Of a DNA stretch of 64,000 nucleotides, positions 14,071 to 27,690 are shown piece by piece. Location of the stretch: contig CM050690.1 of the NCBI GenBank assembly GCA_027574665.1, positions 33,760,357 through 33,824,356 of the forward strand, in the 5' to 3' direction. The notes under the pieces are model-generated. The model ran no database searches and was not told the origin of the DNA. It saw nothing but the letters and a program-made list of their open reading frames with translations. The stretch is from Rhynochetos jubatus. Its lineage: Eukaryota; Chordata; Aves; Eurypygiformes; Rhynochetidae. Numbering within the stretch: the stretch's first letter is position 1; every line of letters begins with the position of its first letter. Position numbers and translations under genes: made by a program.

Positions 14071-17000
14071 TGCTGTGACTAGTCAAGTTATTGACACACA
14101 GTGCTTGGCTAAGACCTTTTCCTTGTGCTAGCACTTATTACAAAACTAGTAGATCTAAAGCACATTAGTTCAAACAGAAATAGCAGTAATCTTATGTTAT
14201 TCAAACCACGAGTGCTGTGAACAAAAAACTCTGAAGATCATTGTTCCAAAAAAAGTACTTCAACTCAATGCAAACAATGGCTTACAACCCCCAGGGGAGT
14301 AAAATAAATATCAGCATATTTGCTGTGAAGAAGTAGAAAGATGGTAAGCAGTTTCTAAAGCCACAGAAACACAAAAGGTTGGTGTGACTGTGAAAAGCCC
14401 TCTGTCTTTATCACAGAAAAAATCACTTCCATGGGGAAAATTAAAAACAAAAGAGGACTTACACAATTAAATACTTGCAAGAGAAGTACAGGTCCCAAGC
14501 ACAGGCTCAGGTGGCACAAAAAGTAAGTCTCTCTGTATCCGAAAGCATGTTTTTCCTCAGGACATGAAAAAGAACAAGGAATTCAGAGTCTCTTCAGGTT
14601 TGGCCAAAATAAAAGGAAATGGAGTTGTAGGTCAGTGGAAGAAATTTTGAAACACTAGGTTTTCAAATGTGACCAACAAAACTGGACTAGGAATTGATTC
14701 GAAGAGTGCCAACAACCAGGGAACATACAGATCTATTTTTTTCAGTCTTTCAGCCATCTTCATTCACATGAGTAAACCGCTGGCTCACATGACAGTATTT
14801 GCAACCAAGAAATAACTCTGCTACTTAAATATCAATGGGGTTCACAGCTCCTCAGGGAGTAGCATGTCATCATCAACAGCACAAAAAAATGGTGCTACTT
14901 TTAATTTCCTAATTCTACCCTTTCAGCGCTCTCATTGTACATAAATTATGTGCACCTTTCTACTGAAAATATGAGGTCAGAGATCTCTTGCCTGAACAAT
15001 CTAGGAGCTCTAGAGTCTTTGCAGTCTGACACACTTCCCTACTCCTTTTCCTCCAATTCACTCCCTTCTGCTAGAAGAGAACGTAAATCAGATAATTAAG
15101 TGTTGTTAGGTGTTCATGAAACTCTCAGAATTCTACAGAAAGCACTGTTAAGCCACTTGAATTTGGTCCACAATGCTTTAGTCATTTAATGTATGTACAG
15201 TTTAACGTAATATCACCAATGAAGACATTTAGGTCACATTCTTCTTTTACTAGCATAAATCTGGGAGATGCTATACTGAATCATTTGAAACAAAATAGTG
15301 GAAAACCAAAAAAGAGTGCAAAATTAAATCCTCTAGATTCGAAGATCTGCAGGAAGCAAGAGGGGATGATTGCATTTATTATATGCAGTCAAGATCCTGT
15401 TTCCATGCAGAAGTCCAAAACAAATTAACAACTCAAAGAGATGTACAGAAAACACAAGTAAAATGAGTATGCTGTCCACTAAGAGGTTTCCTCATAAAGC
15501 CTCTGTCAGACTTCAAGGGAAATGCAGCTGACCCACAGTAGCAGCTACTGGAATTAGACTGCTTAAAAAGCCTAATTAGGTCACTTATGTGAGAACTATC
15601 ATCATTTCATACCAGTCTAAAATGTTGGGAAAACATCCCCCTTAAGTAAAGGGAAGTATTTCGGGATATAAAACCCACAGTAAGTATCAACTAATGAGGA
15701 ACAGACAAAGAAAAGTGCCAAACGCTGTAAAGCCCCAATACTTCAGATAATGACTGAAATTTATGACTGCTTCCTTCCCTGGCAGACAGGAGTACAATTA
15801 GAATGCTCAAAACAACAGCCCCTTTGTACTGGCATGCTGCGTTATGTTTATACTGCTACAGATAGACTAGAAGATAAAAAAATAAATACTACAGCACCCT
15901 TTTTAACCCAAGATAATAGCTAACTTTTTTTTTTTAATGTGGGTTTGGACATGGTTTTGCACATAGCTTATTCTTAACTGAAGTCATTTAGGTAATTACC
16001 ATTGCATGCACAGGAATTAACCATTTAAGTAGCTTGCTATATACACAGAAGCTTTTATTTGAGAAATCACATGAAACAAGAACAAACGCGCTGTTATGAG
16101 TCACTTAATAATTTCCTTTGCTGTTCAAATACAGCTTGACATTTAAACAGCTTAAATAATTCCTTTATTTCAATTTTGAAAAATTTGAATGCGCTTGGCT
16201 TGATGAACTGCTGAATGAAAAGCATCAGGAAGTATGCATGCCCTTTCTTTCATCCTTTACTTACATTTGATGATATGGATCACTGGAACTGACAGTGGTT
16301 AGAAGCATAGGGAAATAAAGGCATAGGTTTTTCTCACCTCCTTCACAAAGAAACCACAATTACAATATTCTGAACACGCAATCTGGACCCAGATAACCAC
16401 AGATGGTTTTTGCAACAGAATGCCCTGCAGGCATCCTCCCTATAAATTCTGGGAAAAGTAGAGGCAGGGGAAGCTCTGACAAATTCCCAAAGAGCAGTAG
16501 CATATCAGCAACTGAATCTTGAAGATTTCTCCTTCTGTGTGCTGTTATTTTGGCCTAGACATCTCTCTCCCCTTTCATTTTGTAATATTTGTGCATCTTG
16601 CCCTTCAGGGTTCCACTGACACAGCTAATAAAATGGCCAGTTTCTTCCTTAATTACAGTGATGATCCATAAGGACCTGTGTCAACCTTTAAGTACCATTC
16701 CTTTGAAGCCAGTGGAAATCACTAAGCAGCTCTACCAACTTCATATGGCTTCAAAAACATGGTACAGAACATCACATTTACCTCCAAATTAAACCACTAT
16801 GCAAAGCATCAGAGAATACAGTGTCTGGTAGGTGCCTGAAGCCACCAGGACTCGAGTAAGTTTCTTGAAGATTTTATTTTGGCGTTCACTGAGTAATGAG
16901 CCATCATTGAAATCTCAGTAACCACTACATGGTATCTACAAGGCAATGAAGCTTATATGACAGTGTCACTGAATGCTTAGGTTTTAAATTTCATAGCTCT

Positions 17001-18143
17001 TCATCAAAGAAAAAAGTAAACTTATAGTAAAAACTATACAATATTATTACAAGCCAGCATAATTTCCTACTTCTATCCCTAACGAGGAATGCAAGAGGAA
17101 AGAGGAAAGCTATAGAAACAAAAGTTTTCTAAAGAAACAAAACATGTAGCATGAAACAAAATGTTTCCTTATTTAAGTAATTATGCAGTTTGTAAAAATA
17201 AATACATTTCTGGTTCTGCTAGGCTCTTGGACTGGCAATTCATGCAGTTTATTGAAGTTGCTTCAGATACCGAACCTACTCGACAACCACCCTAGGAGCT
17301 CCCAAACACAAAACCGACTGTCCAGGAATACACCTTTTCTTTCTGTCCTCATCTTTCAAACAGAGCTTTGCATCCCTTGGATGTTTCGTCCACCTGCCTA
17401 ATGTGAATTGACCCTAGTGTTGGCATTAGACAAACAGTGAATAAAAATAGTGTTTCATTCTCTCCTATTACAAACTTTGAATATATATACATATATTCTT
17501 TAGGAAAATGAAAAGCAAATGGGGAATTTCAATTGCTAGGCACTACCTTACAACTAATACAGCTAAAATTCTGTTGTCATTGCACGACCGGAAATTACAC
17601 TGTAAAACCAAAAATACTTAATTAAGCTTTTTATTCTCCAGAATTCCATGAAAACTTGATAATATAATCCTTACAGTTTGCCTTACTCAGCTTCCAAACA
17701 CTCAGTGTTTGGCTAGAAACTCATAAATCACAAAAGGCTTATGAATAAACTCTAGATCTGGATTTTAACATGCTCTTGTTCTGTCAAGACATAATGGTAA
17801 AATCAACACCAAAAGAAAACATGACAAAGTGATAGCAGCATCAAGTATTTAAATCAGTAGAACCAATAAAAGAAATTCAGTTTGGCAAATGAGGAAATTC
17901 AGACCTGCATGTCTAAAGTGCTTCTATTTTCCTTCCCTGAGCCCTGTTAAAACTAAAATCAAAGATCACAGCACAATAAATGCAAGCAAACCTACTCACA
18001 TGAAGCCAGAACTGGAGTTTTTAGCTTGGTTTAAGAAAAATAGTGTGGCAATTTTATATTGATAGCAATTTGACATTGTCAACTAACTGATAAAAAAGGG
18101 TCTAACAAAATATGGAAAATGAGATACTAAGAAGTTTGTTTAC

Positions 18144-18392
18144 CTAGCCATTCCCAGGCTGGAAAAGTTGGAAGGAACTATCAAAACATCAAGCCTGGAA
18201 AAGGGGTGGGTGCCCAGTGTGGTGTAAGCAGCTGAGAGGCACCGAGGAATTAGCTGAAGCAAATGTTCTTCACAGCGTTCCATAAGGCACCAGGGAGCAA
18301 AGACTCTGTAAGGAATGACAGCCTGCAACCTGGCAGCAGGATTTTGGAAACGGCAGGGATATTCCACATGACCACAGATTTCTTCAAGCCAT
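18144..18392 (-). CDS. AOPEP: AOPEP coding exon 4 (about residues 377-459)
   Basis: This 249-nt exon follows the acceptor 'gttattgtcag' ending at 18393. The first base completes Arg 377, and translation gives WLEEICGHVEYPCRFQNPAA, then VIPYRVFAPWCLMERCEEHL, LIPRCLSAAYTTLGTHPFSR and LDVLIVPSNFSSLGMA. It ends 'ggctag' before donor GTAAAC at 18143, leaving phase 2. The LIPRCLSAAY...LGTHPFSRLDVLIVP stretch is the M1 region that leads to the exopeptidase (GXMEN) loop. Here, as in mammalian aminopeptidase O, that loop reads SSLGMA rather than canonical GAMEN. The HEXXH zinc motif is expected in the next exon, which is not visible in the remaining 18.1 kb. Identity is very secure. Confidence 0.95.
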
Positions 18393-18619
18393 CTGACAAT
18401 AACAACATAAAGAAAAGAAAAAATAGTTTAATGTGATACCAGAAATGTGCACAACTGAGTATACTAAGACAAGGATATTCTCTACATACCAGAGTAACAG
18501 TTAGTTCCCAACTTATTTGTATTCTCACACTGTTCACACACATGAAGCACTGTGAAAACACTCATTACTGCATGTCTGAGTAGAACTGATATAGTCACTC
18601 AATAATTATAAAAGAGCCT

Positions 18620-18690
18620 AGCCAAATCTTGGGTTTATATTATATATGTTTGTATATTATAAATTAATTATAAATTATATTGTAGATATG
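18620..18690. repeat. AT-rich low-complexity stretch
   Basis: Nearly pure A/T with repeated tatatta and self-complementary ataaattaattat motifs, about 230 bp upstream (in AOPEP direction) of exon 4. No gene is seen. Confidence 0.8.
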
Positions 18691-20664
18691 CATCAAAAGA
18701 AGCACTCAAAACACACAAAGAAAACTAAGTAACCATACAAATGTACTTGTCTGTTCAGACAATTTCTATTCGAACTTGACTATGAAAATAAAATTTCGTA
18801 CACATTAACACAAACACATTAAGCGTAATTAGAATGAAATCCCAAGGGAGCTTTTTTTTTTTCCTGTTATTGTTACTAAAATTCTCCAGTAACTTGTACT
18901 GATTTTTTTTTTTCCTGAAGTAAAAAACAATAGTAGATATCAATCCAGGCTTATCACTGTAGACATTTGAAAACCTCACATTAGGATCAAGCTTAGTTTA
19001 CATTACTGTTACAGGATATTCAGAGTTGTAGCTGGAAGGAAGGAGGAGTAAATTCTCCAACACTGAGTCACATACCTTCACAATAATATACCTGCCCAAA
19101 TAGACTCATATCTAAGCAGGAATCAGGTTCATGTTTTCACCTGCTAGACTGTCTTCTGTACAGCTCAGGGCCTCTCCTCAGTTTGAGATTTCAACTTAAT
19201 AAGGAAGCCGGTCCTACTATGCCTGGACAGGCAAAGTACTTACTGTTATTGTACCTGGCATTGCCCAAAACATTTATATTTGGAAGATCATGCTTCAGGT
19301 GAGTTCTGACACACAAACTAAAACAGTAACATGTAGAAAAAGACTACATTTTGCTGAAGTGCCAACGCTTTAACACCTTACATAACTTCTTCTGTGAACA
19401 AGTGGACTCTAAGTTTTTTTATTGATTGCATATGCAAAGAAACTACATCCACCATTATACTTCTTTTAACCCAGCATATTTCTGCTCTAAAATAATGTCA
19501 CTTCATATTTAACTATCAGAGTTGAGATTAGGCAAGAACATGAAAGCTAGCACCCTACCTCTTGTAAAAGCTGCCAAATCCCTTAATGACCACAAGGAGA
19601 TAGGAAATTTATTGAACAGCCTAGTTCCATTTAACATTTTCTTTCATACAGTCCTATTATGTCAAACTCACTGGCACCTGGACATAAATTACATTACACA
19701 TTTCAACAACTTTTTTCATAAATCCTTCCTTTTCTTGCTGTCCAAGAGTTTATCTTCATTATCTTCCCTGAGACACTACCTTAACATTTGCTTGTCTGTC
19801 CATTCACATCCTTTCCAGAAATGCCTGCTACTGTGTCTAATGTTGGTTTGGTTGCCTAGTCTTAATGACTAAAATAAGGAACAAGTGTGTGTTGTGCTAA
19901 CTCCCAAATAAGGATTAATCGGATGTGACTGTAAGAGCAGATTTTTAAGGACATAGATTTTTATGTCTTGATTAAGACATAAAATCAACCTTGTACACTT
20001 AGGCTCTCATTTTTTATTCATGTGTAATAGATAGCACACTTGTAGAGGACTGATTTTTTGCTAAGTTTTTTTTTTTTTCCCCTGAAACACATTAGTTCAG
20101 TTTATTCCACTTTCACTAACTCAGCTGCTGCAGATATATCACACTACCTCTGCCAATTAACTCGTCCAATGACCATCACACAGATTGACTCATAACCATG
20201 ACCATCAAACTGATTAAAGCTTGCACTAATTTGTGCTACAAAAAGCTGCAAAAGTATTTCTGTTTTTTCAGAAGTTGTACAAAAAATTAAAAATTCCTAT
20301 TACTGAATGTGCTGTGTATTAGAAAGGAATATATAGTGAACATCTACAGCATATTTCAGTTTATATTATAAACATACAAATAGTAGATGAATAAGCACAA
20401 AATAATTTCTAGAAACTTATCAAACCTATAAATGATTTTAAAGCTTGAATAGGCATGACTTACTGATCTTTGGTAAAACATAAAACTTCTTATTCTCAAG
20501 ATCTATTAAAATTTTTTTTAAAACCAAAATTATCCAAGCTGCAAGTCATGAGAATCATTTTAAATTCCAATACGAAATACCTATTAGGTCCTCAAGTCTC
20601 ACTAGCTTTACCAAAACGGAAAGGACTTCCACTGTCTTAATATTAATACATTGTTAACCCAAAA

Positions 20665-21790
20665 GAGCTATCTAAAAGGCAATCATTGTTTCAGCGAAGT
20701 TTCTAATCGCATAACAGAAAAAAATACTTATGGACTGACTAACCTGATCACCTCCTACTACAAAATAACTCTGTCTGTTGACATGGTGAGAGCAGTGGAT
20801 ATTGTTTGCCTGGACTTCAGCACAATATTCATCACAGTTTCCCACAGCCTGCTCCTGGACAAACTGGCAAGACACAGACTGGATGGGTGGTCTGCAAGAT
20901 GGGCAGGACGTTGACTCAGAGGCCACGTCCAGAGGGTGGTGATCAAGGGTTTTCGCTTGGTCTGGCAGCCTGTCACAAGTGGGGTCCCCCAGGGATCGAC
21001 AGCGGGCCCCACACCCTTCAACATCTTCACAAATGTCCTGGGTGATGGGATTGAAAACACTGGCACCAGGTTTGCTGGCGACGCCAAACGGAACATGTCA
21101 GAAGGGAGAGCCATCTCACAGAGAGACCTGGATAGGCGGGAAGAGTGGGGCAGCGAGAGCAGCGTGGAGTCCAGCCAAGACAAGTACAAAGTCCTGCACC
21201 TGGGACGACATAACCAAAGAGCCCAGCACAGGGTGGGATCTGTGTGAGCAGAGCTGAAAGGGACCCAGGGGCTGCTGGGGGACAACCAGTCGAACATGAG
21301 TCACCAGAGCACCACTGCAGCAATGAAGGCAAATCGGATCCTGGGCTGCATACACAGGGGCATTCCTAGCAGAAATAGAGACAGGATCACTCCACTCTGC
21401 TGAGCGCTTGTTATGCTGCAGCTTGAGTGCTGTGTCCAGTTCTGGTCCCCACAATTCAAGAAAAACGCAGACTGTCTGGAAAGGGTCCAAAGGAATGTCA
21501 TAAAAATGAAAAAAGGGCTGGAGAACCTGCCCTGTGAGGAAAGGCTGGAGGAGCTAGGCCTTTCTGGAGACAGAAAATGCAAGGCTGAGGGGACCTCACT
21601 GCAGTATTCCAGTAAAGAGCATTTGCAAATGGCACAGAGGCTCTCCCTTCGCAAGGAGCAACGTGGAGAAGACAAGGGGCAATGGGTGCCAGACAACCTC
21701 GTCTAAGCTCCCCTTCCAATGAAAGATTAGACCAGATGATCTTTCAAGGTCTCTTCCAACATGGGTTGTTCTGTGATTCTACGACTACGA
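20665..21790 (+). mobile_element. CR1 LINE, 5'-truncated, decayed reverse transcriptase
   Basis: This copy encodes pieces of CR1 ORF2 in order: YGLTNLITSYYKITLSVDM, DIVCLDFS (RT motif A region), VTSGVPQGS (motif B), FAGDAK where FADD is expected (motif C), then KVLHLGR, RILGCIHR, CVQFWSPQFKK and ERLEELGL. It ends with 'gatgatctttcaaggtctct' and 'attctgtgattctacgacta', the CR1 3' tail. Stops and frameshifts break it into several short frames. The first catalytic Asp of motif C is lost (D to G), so it cannot be active. It lies antisense in the intron between AOPEP exons 3 and 4. Confidence 0.93.
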
Positions 21791-22629
21791 ATCTGAAAAG
21801 CTGAGAGCCGTATGGAAGGAAATCAAGTGCCATGTCTGAGATGTTAGCAAACTGTGGTGAATAAGCATGGAAACAAGTCGTATTTCTCCACAGACTTAAT
21901 TTTTAGCTTCAAATCTCATTTTCAGGCCTACGTAGTATTGTTCTGTTCATCCATCACTGTAATAATTTAAATTCAATGAGCATTTTTGACTAAAGTGGAA
22001 GGAAGAATAGATGTATCCAAAATAATTACGTTTTTATGGGTTTGGTGAAAGACAGCTATGTAACCACTGCATGTACTAGACAACAGGGTAGTTTTTTATT
22101 GAAAAGAATCATTGTTTTATTATACAGGATTACTGCAACAGGTCTTTCATGTACCCAGTCATTACACATGACCCCAGCCAAACCACTGCACCGGCCAGTT
22201 CTAAGTCTGGGATGGGATGCGTCAGGAAGAAAAAACCGAGTGAGTAGGCAATATTGTAGTAGGGGGCATTCTGTATGTAAACGCACCGAGCCTCGTAACA
22301 TGAAAGATCTTACAGCCAGGCACTGTAAGAAAGAAGGGAGGACCTGATATTGCTGCACAAGGGCATTAAGAGACACAGGATGTAGGATACAAATCCAGAG
22401 GACACTGGGATTTATTAACCTTATTGCTCACTAAGCGGCTTGTTTTCAATTAAAAAGAACCACACCCTTACCCATGAAATAATGTCTTTGGAATGATTTT
22501 CCTGTCAAGATTTTTCTGTTCAGATTAAACAAGTTCTATTTTGATTCCTGTACTAATATGACTCATTTTCACATTCCACAGAGCAAATGAAAATGCTATC
22601 CATACATCTCATTTCTCAACAACACCAAC

Positions 22630-22786
22630 CTGAAATCAGCTTGTGAAGACGGCAAGGAAAACTCAGTGTTTGTCTGGATAGCAGCTGTGAAGGACTGCTG
22701 TTTAACTTCCTGCCAGCACCCCACAGCAATAGTGAAGGTGGATGCTGGCATTGGCATAGTCACATAGTAGTACCAGCTCAAGATAC
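22630..22786 (-). CDS. AOPEP: AOPEP coding exon 3 (about residues 325-377)
   Basis: This 157-nt exon has acceptor 'tttttatttacag' ending at 22787. Its first two bases complete a Gly codon begun in exon 2. The protein runs ILSWYYYVTMPMPASTFTIA then VGCWQEVKQQSF and ends QADF plus two bases of an Arg codon (phase 2). The segment WYYYVTMPMPASTFTIAVGCW is nearly identical to mammalian aminopeptidase O and sits in the catalytic-domain entry region upstream of the zinc site. The donor reads CAG|GTTGGT, which is weaker than the GTRAGT consensus. The TSFTAAIQTNTEF part is less conserved, as in other vertebrates. An unspliced reading frame would extend into intron on both sides, so the splice-site limits are preferred. 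Confidence 0.94.
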
Positions 22787-25700
22787 CTGTAAATAAAAAG
22801 AACATTTGTACAGACTCATCAGTCACAGCAAACATTGAGTACTTGATATTTCTATGTACTTGAAATTCTGGGCCAAACCGCCCAGCTTACATCCTGGTGT
22901 TTTTGTTGAGGAAAGAAAAATAATTTCCTTGAGACACGGAAGAGCAGTCACATGTAATCACCATGGATTCAGTACTGTTTACTTACACCTGCAACTTTCC
23001 TCTATCTGCCGATAACTGTATCTATAAATAAATCATCTGTAAGTGGGATGTTATCAATACAACTTACCATGATTATACTTTTACGGCTCAAGAATTGCAT
23101 CAGATGTGAAAGCTAATAGCACCTTCAGATACACACACATGAAGATTTTAAAATCTACCTCTTTCAACCCTGGATCAACCACCTTATGGTTTTGTCTTAA
23201 CTCTACTATTTCACACAGAATAACATCTTTTATTTGTGCTCTGGACAGTACCAAACTGATGGCAAGTTCTAAAAAACAACACTAGTGCTTGTGAATTGGA
23301 CCTGGAAATCTGAGATACATGATACATGAAGGCTAGAATCAGATGGAATATAGACTTCGTCAATGATTTCTCCATCATAATGCATGAGCTGCTAAAACCA
23401 GATTAGAGTCTATCAGAAGGTAGAAAGATTGTAAGTCTTATTATGGGAACAGCATGCTGGAAGACAAGGAGTATGGTATAGGACAACTGCATCTATGAAC
23501 ACATTTGGATAAACTGGAGGATGTTTTAAGACAGCAAACTTCTCAGTATTCTAAATGTTGCTTAGGTTTTTGTTCTGTGCTTTTTAAAAGGGTGTAACTT
23601 AAGGGTCACATTTGAGTACTCATGATCACATATACAGTGACTACACTGTACTAATAGGTTAATTACCGTTGGAAAGAGCCTGCTGAATCATGTGCAAATA
23701 AATGTAGCTGTGGCAACTGTGGAAACATACAAACTTTGGTTATTTTGAGAACATTAATACTTGGTTCTTTTGCAACAGTACTCTGACCAGGGCTATGGAA
23801 CACTATCAAAAGGAAAAACTCACATCCAGTGAAGGCCACAAAGCATAGACGAAAGGAAATAAACAACCACAGCAAAGCGTCTCTGGGTTTCCTACCTTAA
23901 TGAGCAAAGAAGGTCAAGCTGACCAAAAGAAGGACAAACAAAAAAACCCTTCTATTTAGCCTCAACACATTTTCCACCTACTATTTAGTATGACAAAACA
24001 ATACTGTAAAGTCTTGCAAAAGGCAGATAACGCCCCTGCTTCTTATATGCACTTACATAGCAATAACTTACACTCCCTCACTCCATTCTGCTTTTGGCAA
24101 CCTTGACCACTACCATCATGTATTACTTCTGTAATTTTCCTAACCTCCTGTGGGTATGTGAGCATAAGCAACTTAGTTGCTCCAAACACATTAGGAAAAA
24201 AGAGGATAACTGTTTTGCCAATTGCATCCCTCCTTTTTTTTTAATTAACTTACCAAAGCTACAAACAAGCTAAGGCAAGCAAATGCCACCTTGAGAGAAA
24301 GAAATCACTGAGGACAGCAACAATTTATTATTTTGAAATGCCAAGCTCCTGATATAGAGAGTTTCATTGGTATAAACTGTGCTAGAAGTTAATAGCAGCT
24401 TTATCTTTGAGTTAAATGCATACAAGAGAAGGCCCAGAGGTAGTCTACAATACTTGACTTGTGTAGCAACTGTTACACACAAAGCATTACAAAACGCTCC
24501 ATGTAGTTAGGTTAATTGTAAAACCTTAACACTTAAGTAACAGCAGAGGAAGAGTGAAAATTGGAGAAATTGTAATGGAAAAACACTAATGCATTTTCAA
24601 CCGAGTTCTGAAACAAGCACAAAAGTCAAAAGGCAGTCACAGAAAAGTGTTCGAGGCGGCAGGAGGTGTAAAGGAGAAGGCTCTCACAAGAGCGAGGAGA
24701 TTGAAAGGAAAGGGTGTCAGCCTGGGCTGTGCAGACAGGGAGCAGAGAGGTTTACAGTCAGAAACCAGTTTAGCAGGACAGGCTAGAGCAAGCACAACTA
24801 TAGAGGTGTTTTTTTAAGAAAACAAGGGTAATCTGAACAAAATGTCAAAATGACTGGGGAATCAGTTTAGCAGTCCAGAGAGAAGAATAGCACGTACTGC
24901 ATGCAGAAATGTACACGAAGTAGCAATGAACACAAGCTATTCTGAGCTGGAGCAAATCTTGCAAAAGGGCGATGGCACCACAGACGAAGTCAGTTTTTCT
25001 CAGTATGTGTTTTCAGATGTATCTAAATTAGGATTTCCTGAAGAAAACAAAAGCAACAAAAATACAGATCCTTGTCTTTTTTCCAAGCCCCTTTACATTT
25101 TGCAGGCATTATGGAGACCATGCGAACCCTGGATACTCCCAGAACAAGATCCAAGATTTACACTGTCTTTACACACCTAACCTGGGCTCAATCCATTTCC
25201 TGCAAGGCTTTTAGATGCCTTCTGCTCACATTCTAGAAAATGCGTGGGATAACTATAAGTTTATCCTACAGTTGTTTGGTCTTGAACAACTGAAACCGTA
25301 TGCACTGGCATGACAAGGGAGTTCTCTCCATAGTACATTCACTGATCAGTGACTGAAATGCTCTTTATGTCAGCAACACTCCCCTAAAGCAAGCACCACA
25401 AAATACTGTTTCAAACAGAGCCTGACCCTCATTTATCTTCTGCCTTATCCCTCACTACCCGCAAGACTGTCTCCCAGCCTGCCCATTTCTCCTATAACTT
25501 CACTTCCTTCCTTTAGCTTTCTTTGGTTCAGGGGGCTTTGTTTCGTATCCCTCCATCTATAACCTCCGATCTACTGCAGCGCGTAGACTGGGACCACAAG
25601 CTCCACTCCTACTCCTGTCTCTCCCCAACCCCTGGCTTGGGGGCTGCTTTCCAGTGGCCACCTTGGAGACAGCACCACCTCTAGGGTAAGAGAAATCAGT

Positions 25701-27561
25701 GCATCTGGAACAGGGACACGGCTTTCATTACCAAACCCAACATTTTGTACCACTAAAACAGCATTTTGTACCTCAAAAGCATTTTCAGCCTAAAAAAGGA
25801 CATCTTGGGAAAAATAAGAGATTAGGCTGGGGTTAGTCGATGGGAAAAACAGAGGAAGAGTCCCCCAGTAACTTTAGTTGTAATGCTTATACCTGCTCCT
25901 TACAACCAGACTAAATTTAAAAGCAACTTGATTCCTACACACATTTATTTTAGGCTATTATAATAGTTTCATAATATCTTCTCTCCAGGTAATTTTGAAA
26001 ATATTTTTTTTAATATTTTGGGTTTTTTCCCAGTTCTGCAAAGCAAATCTATCCTGCCATAAAGGCACAAACCATGCAACAACAATCACCTGTTGTATGA
26101 AGCATAACTGGAAAACATCCCATGTAAAATTTAGGACTACATTTAACAAGGGTAGGAAATCATAACCTATTTATAATTGTGCATTAAAAAAAAATTAAAG
26201 GTAATTTATTTCTTCTAATCACTTCCTAGAATTTTTAATGCATTTAGCTATCTTTGAAACCATTAAAATTGTTTGAACCCTGTCGATTCCATTATAACTG
26301 AAGAAACACCTGAGAGTCAAGATCTGCTAATGCTAGATGCAAGAACATTAAGAGTATTTCTACTTATTAGTACTATATTCCCTCAAATAGTTTGCACTAA
26401 CACAGATATAAGCACAACAAAATACAGAATGATGTCCACAGTCTACTAAAAACCACATAACTCAGCTGCCTCTATGAAAAAGAGATAGCCTCACACAGCA
26501 TTTGACATACAAAGTAAGAGCTAGTGCTAATACATAAAACTACAGCTACATAAGTAGTTATGCCAAAACTACTACTTGGCTGGAGCAACAGGATTAAGAA
26601 CCCTCCAGCTTTCTGAAACTCTTTGTAACTTGTAGAGATCTTTGATCTCCTTTGAGAGCCAGAATTTCCCACAGAGCACCCTCACTCCCATGCCAAAGCA
26701 TTAGTTCAACGCTGGCTCAGAGGGATGAGCAGCATGTGATAAGCTCTCAACTCCCATGCTGTAGTTCCTGATGTATGTTGGACATCATTCAACACAAACT
26801 CTGGACTCTTTCGTTTCGCCTTGTGAAAGTGAGAGGAGCACAAATAAAAACAACTGTTATTGCTGCTAGCCACAGGGCAGTAGCAGTGGCTTCTCCAGCT
26901 CCATTATTTCCCTTCAGTAACAGAATACACCTTCTCACTGGAATCAGAGACGACAGAACAAGATTAAGGACTATGGAACGGTGGAGTAACTGCACAAGAA
27001 GCAAGCCAGTCAATTTCTCACCTAATGGCTTAACATCTACTTCTTGAAAATGAATCAAAACAAACGTTGAAGTGTTTGTGACTAAATATATTTGCACCTT
27101 CTATGTGTTACAGTAACATGCTGAAGGAAAGCAAAACTGACAAGTGTTGAAAAATAAATCCAATGGTTAAATGGCTCACATTACACACATACACAGTGCT
27201 CCCTGTAAAGCTTTCTCCCAAAGGGCGTTGTCAGTTGAATTTTTCTGACAAATTTTTCTTCTCTAAGCAGTCCATAAAGAATGCATGGTATTTTTAAGCA
27301 CTTTTAGGTCATACTTGCATAGTTACCATTAGTACTTGACTAATAGTGACTTATCAGTATCTTCAAACAAATGTGGCCTCACTTTATTTCAAATGACAGG
27401 ATGAGTCATAGTTTTCTAAGAAGCAGAATGTAAAAATGGCACATATGGGGGGAAGTACACTATTGCCAAAACCTGCAAATAAAAGTGGCAAATGAGGAAT
27501 GTGTGCATGTGAGTACACCCAGTACACTGGATCACAGCATCCATGCATCTAGGGATGAAGC

Positions 27562-27690
27562 AGAATCATACAATAGTTTGGGTTGGAAAGGACCTCAAAC
27601 ACCATCTAGTTCCAAGCCCCCTGCCATGGGCAGGGACACCTTCCACTAGACCAAGGTGTTCAAAGCCTCATCCAGCCTGGCCTTGAAGAC
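27562..27690 (-). mobile_element. CR1 LINE 3' end, inverted
   Basis: The plus strand reads agaatcatacaatagtttgg, gttggaaaggacctcaaaca and then ctgccatgggcagggacacc, ending near 'ccagcctggccttgaag'. This is the reverse complement of the CR1 3' end and resembles the 3' end of the copy at 33.7-33.8 kb. It is short, little diverged and sense with respect to AOPEP. Confidence 0.92.

Larger units (their letters stand above)
8453..18143. other. Intronic sequence after AOPEP exon 4, no exon seen
   Basis: I looked on the minus strand for the next AOPEP exon (the zinc-site segment with a HEXXH and a downstream Glu) and did not see it. A/T homopolymers, CA tracts and the old repeat at 13.9 kb are the only structure noted. 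Confidence 0.65.

Noticed and set aside
20758-21696. Several 100-180-codon frames antisense to the 21 kb CR1
   Set aside because: They are shadows of the CR1 reverse-transcriptase region, which is recognisable on the plus strand.
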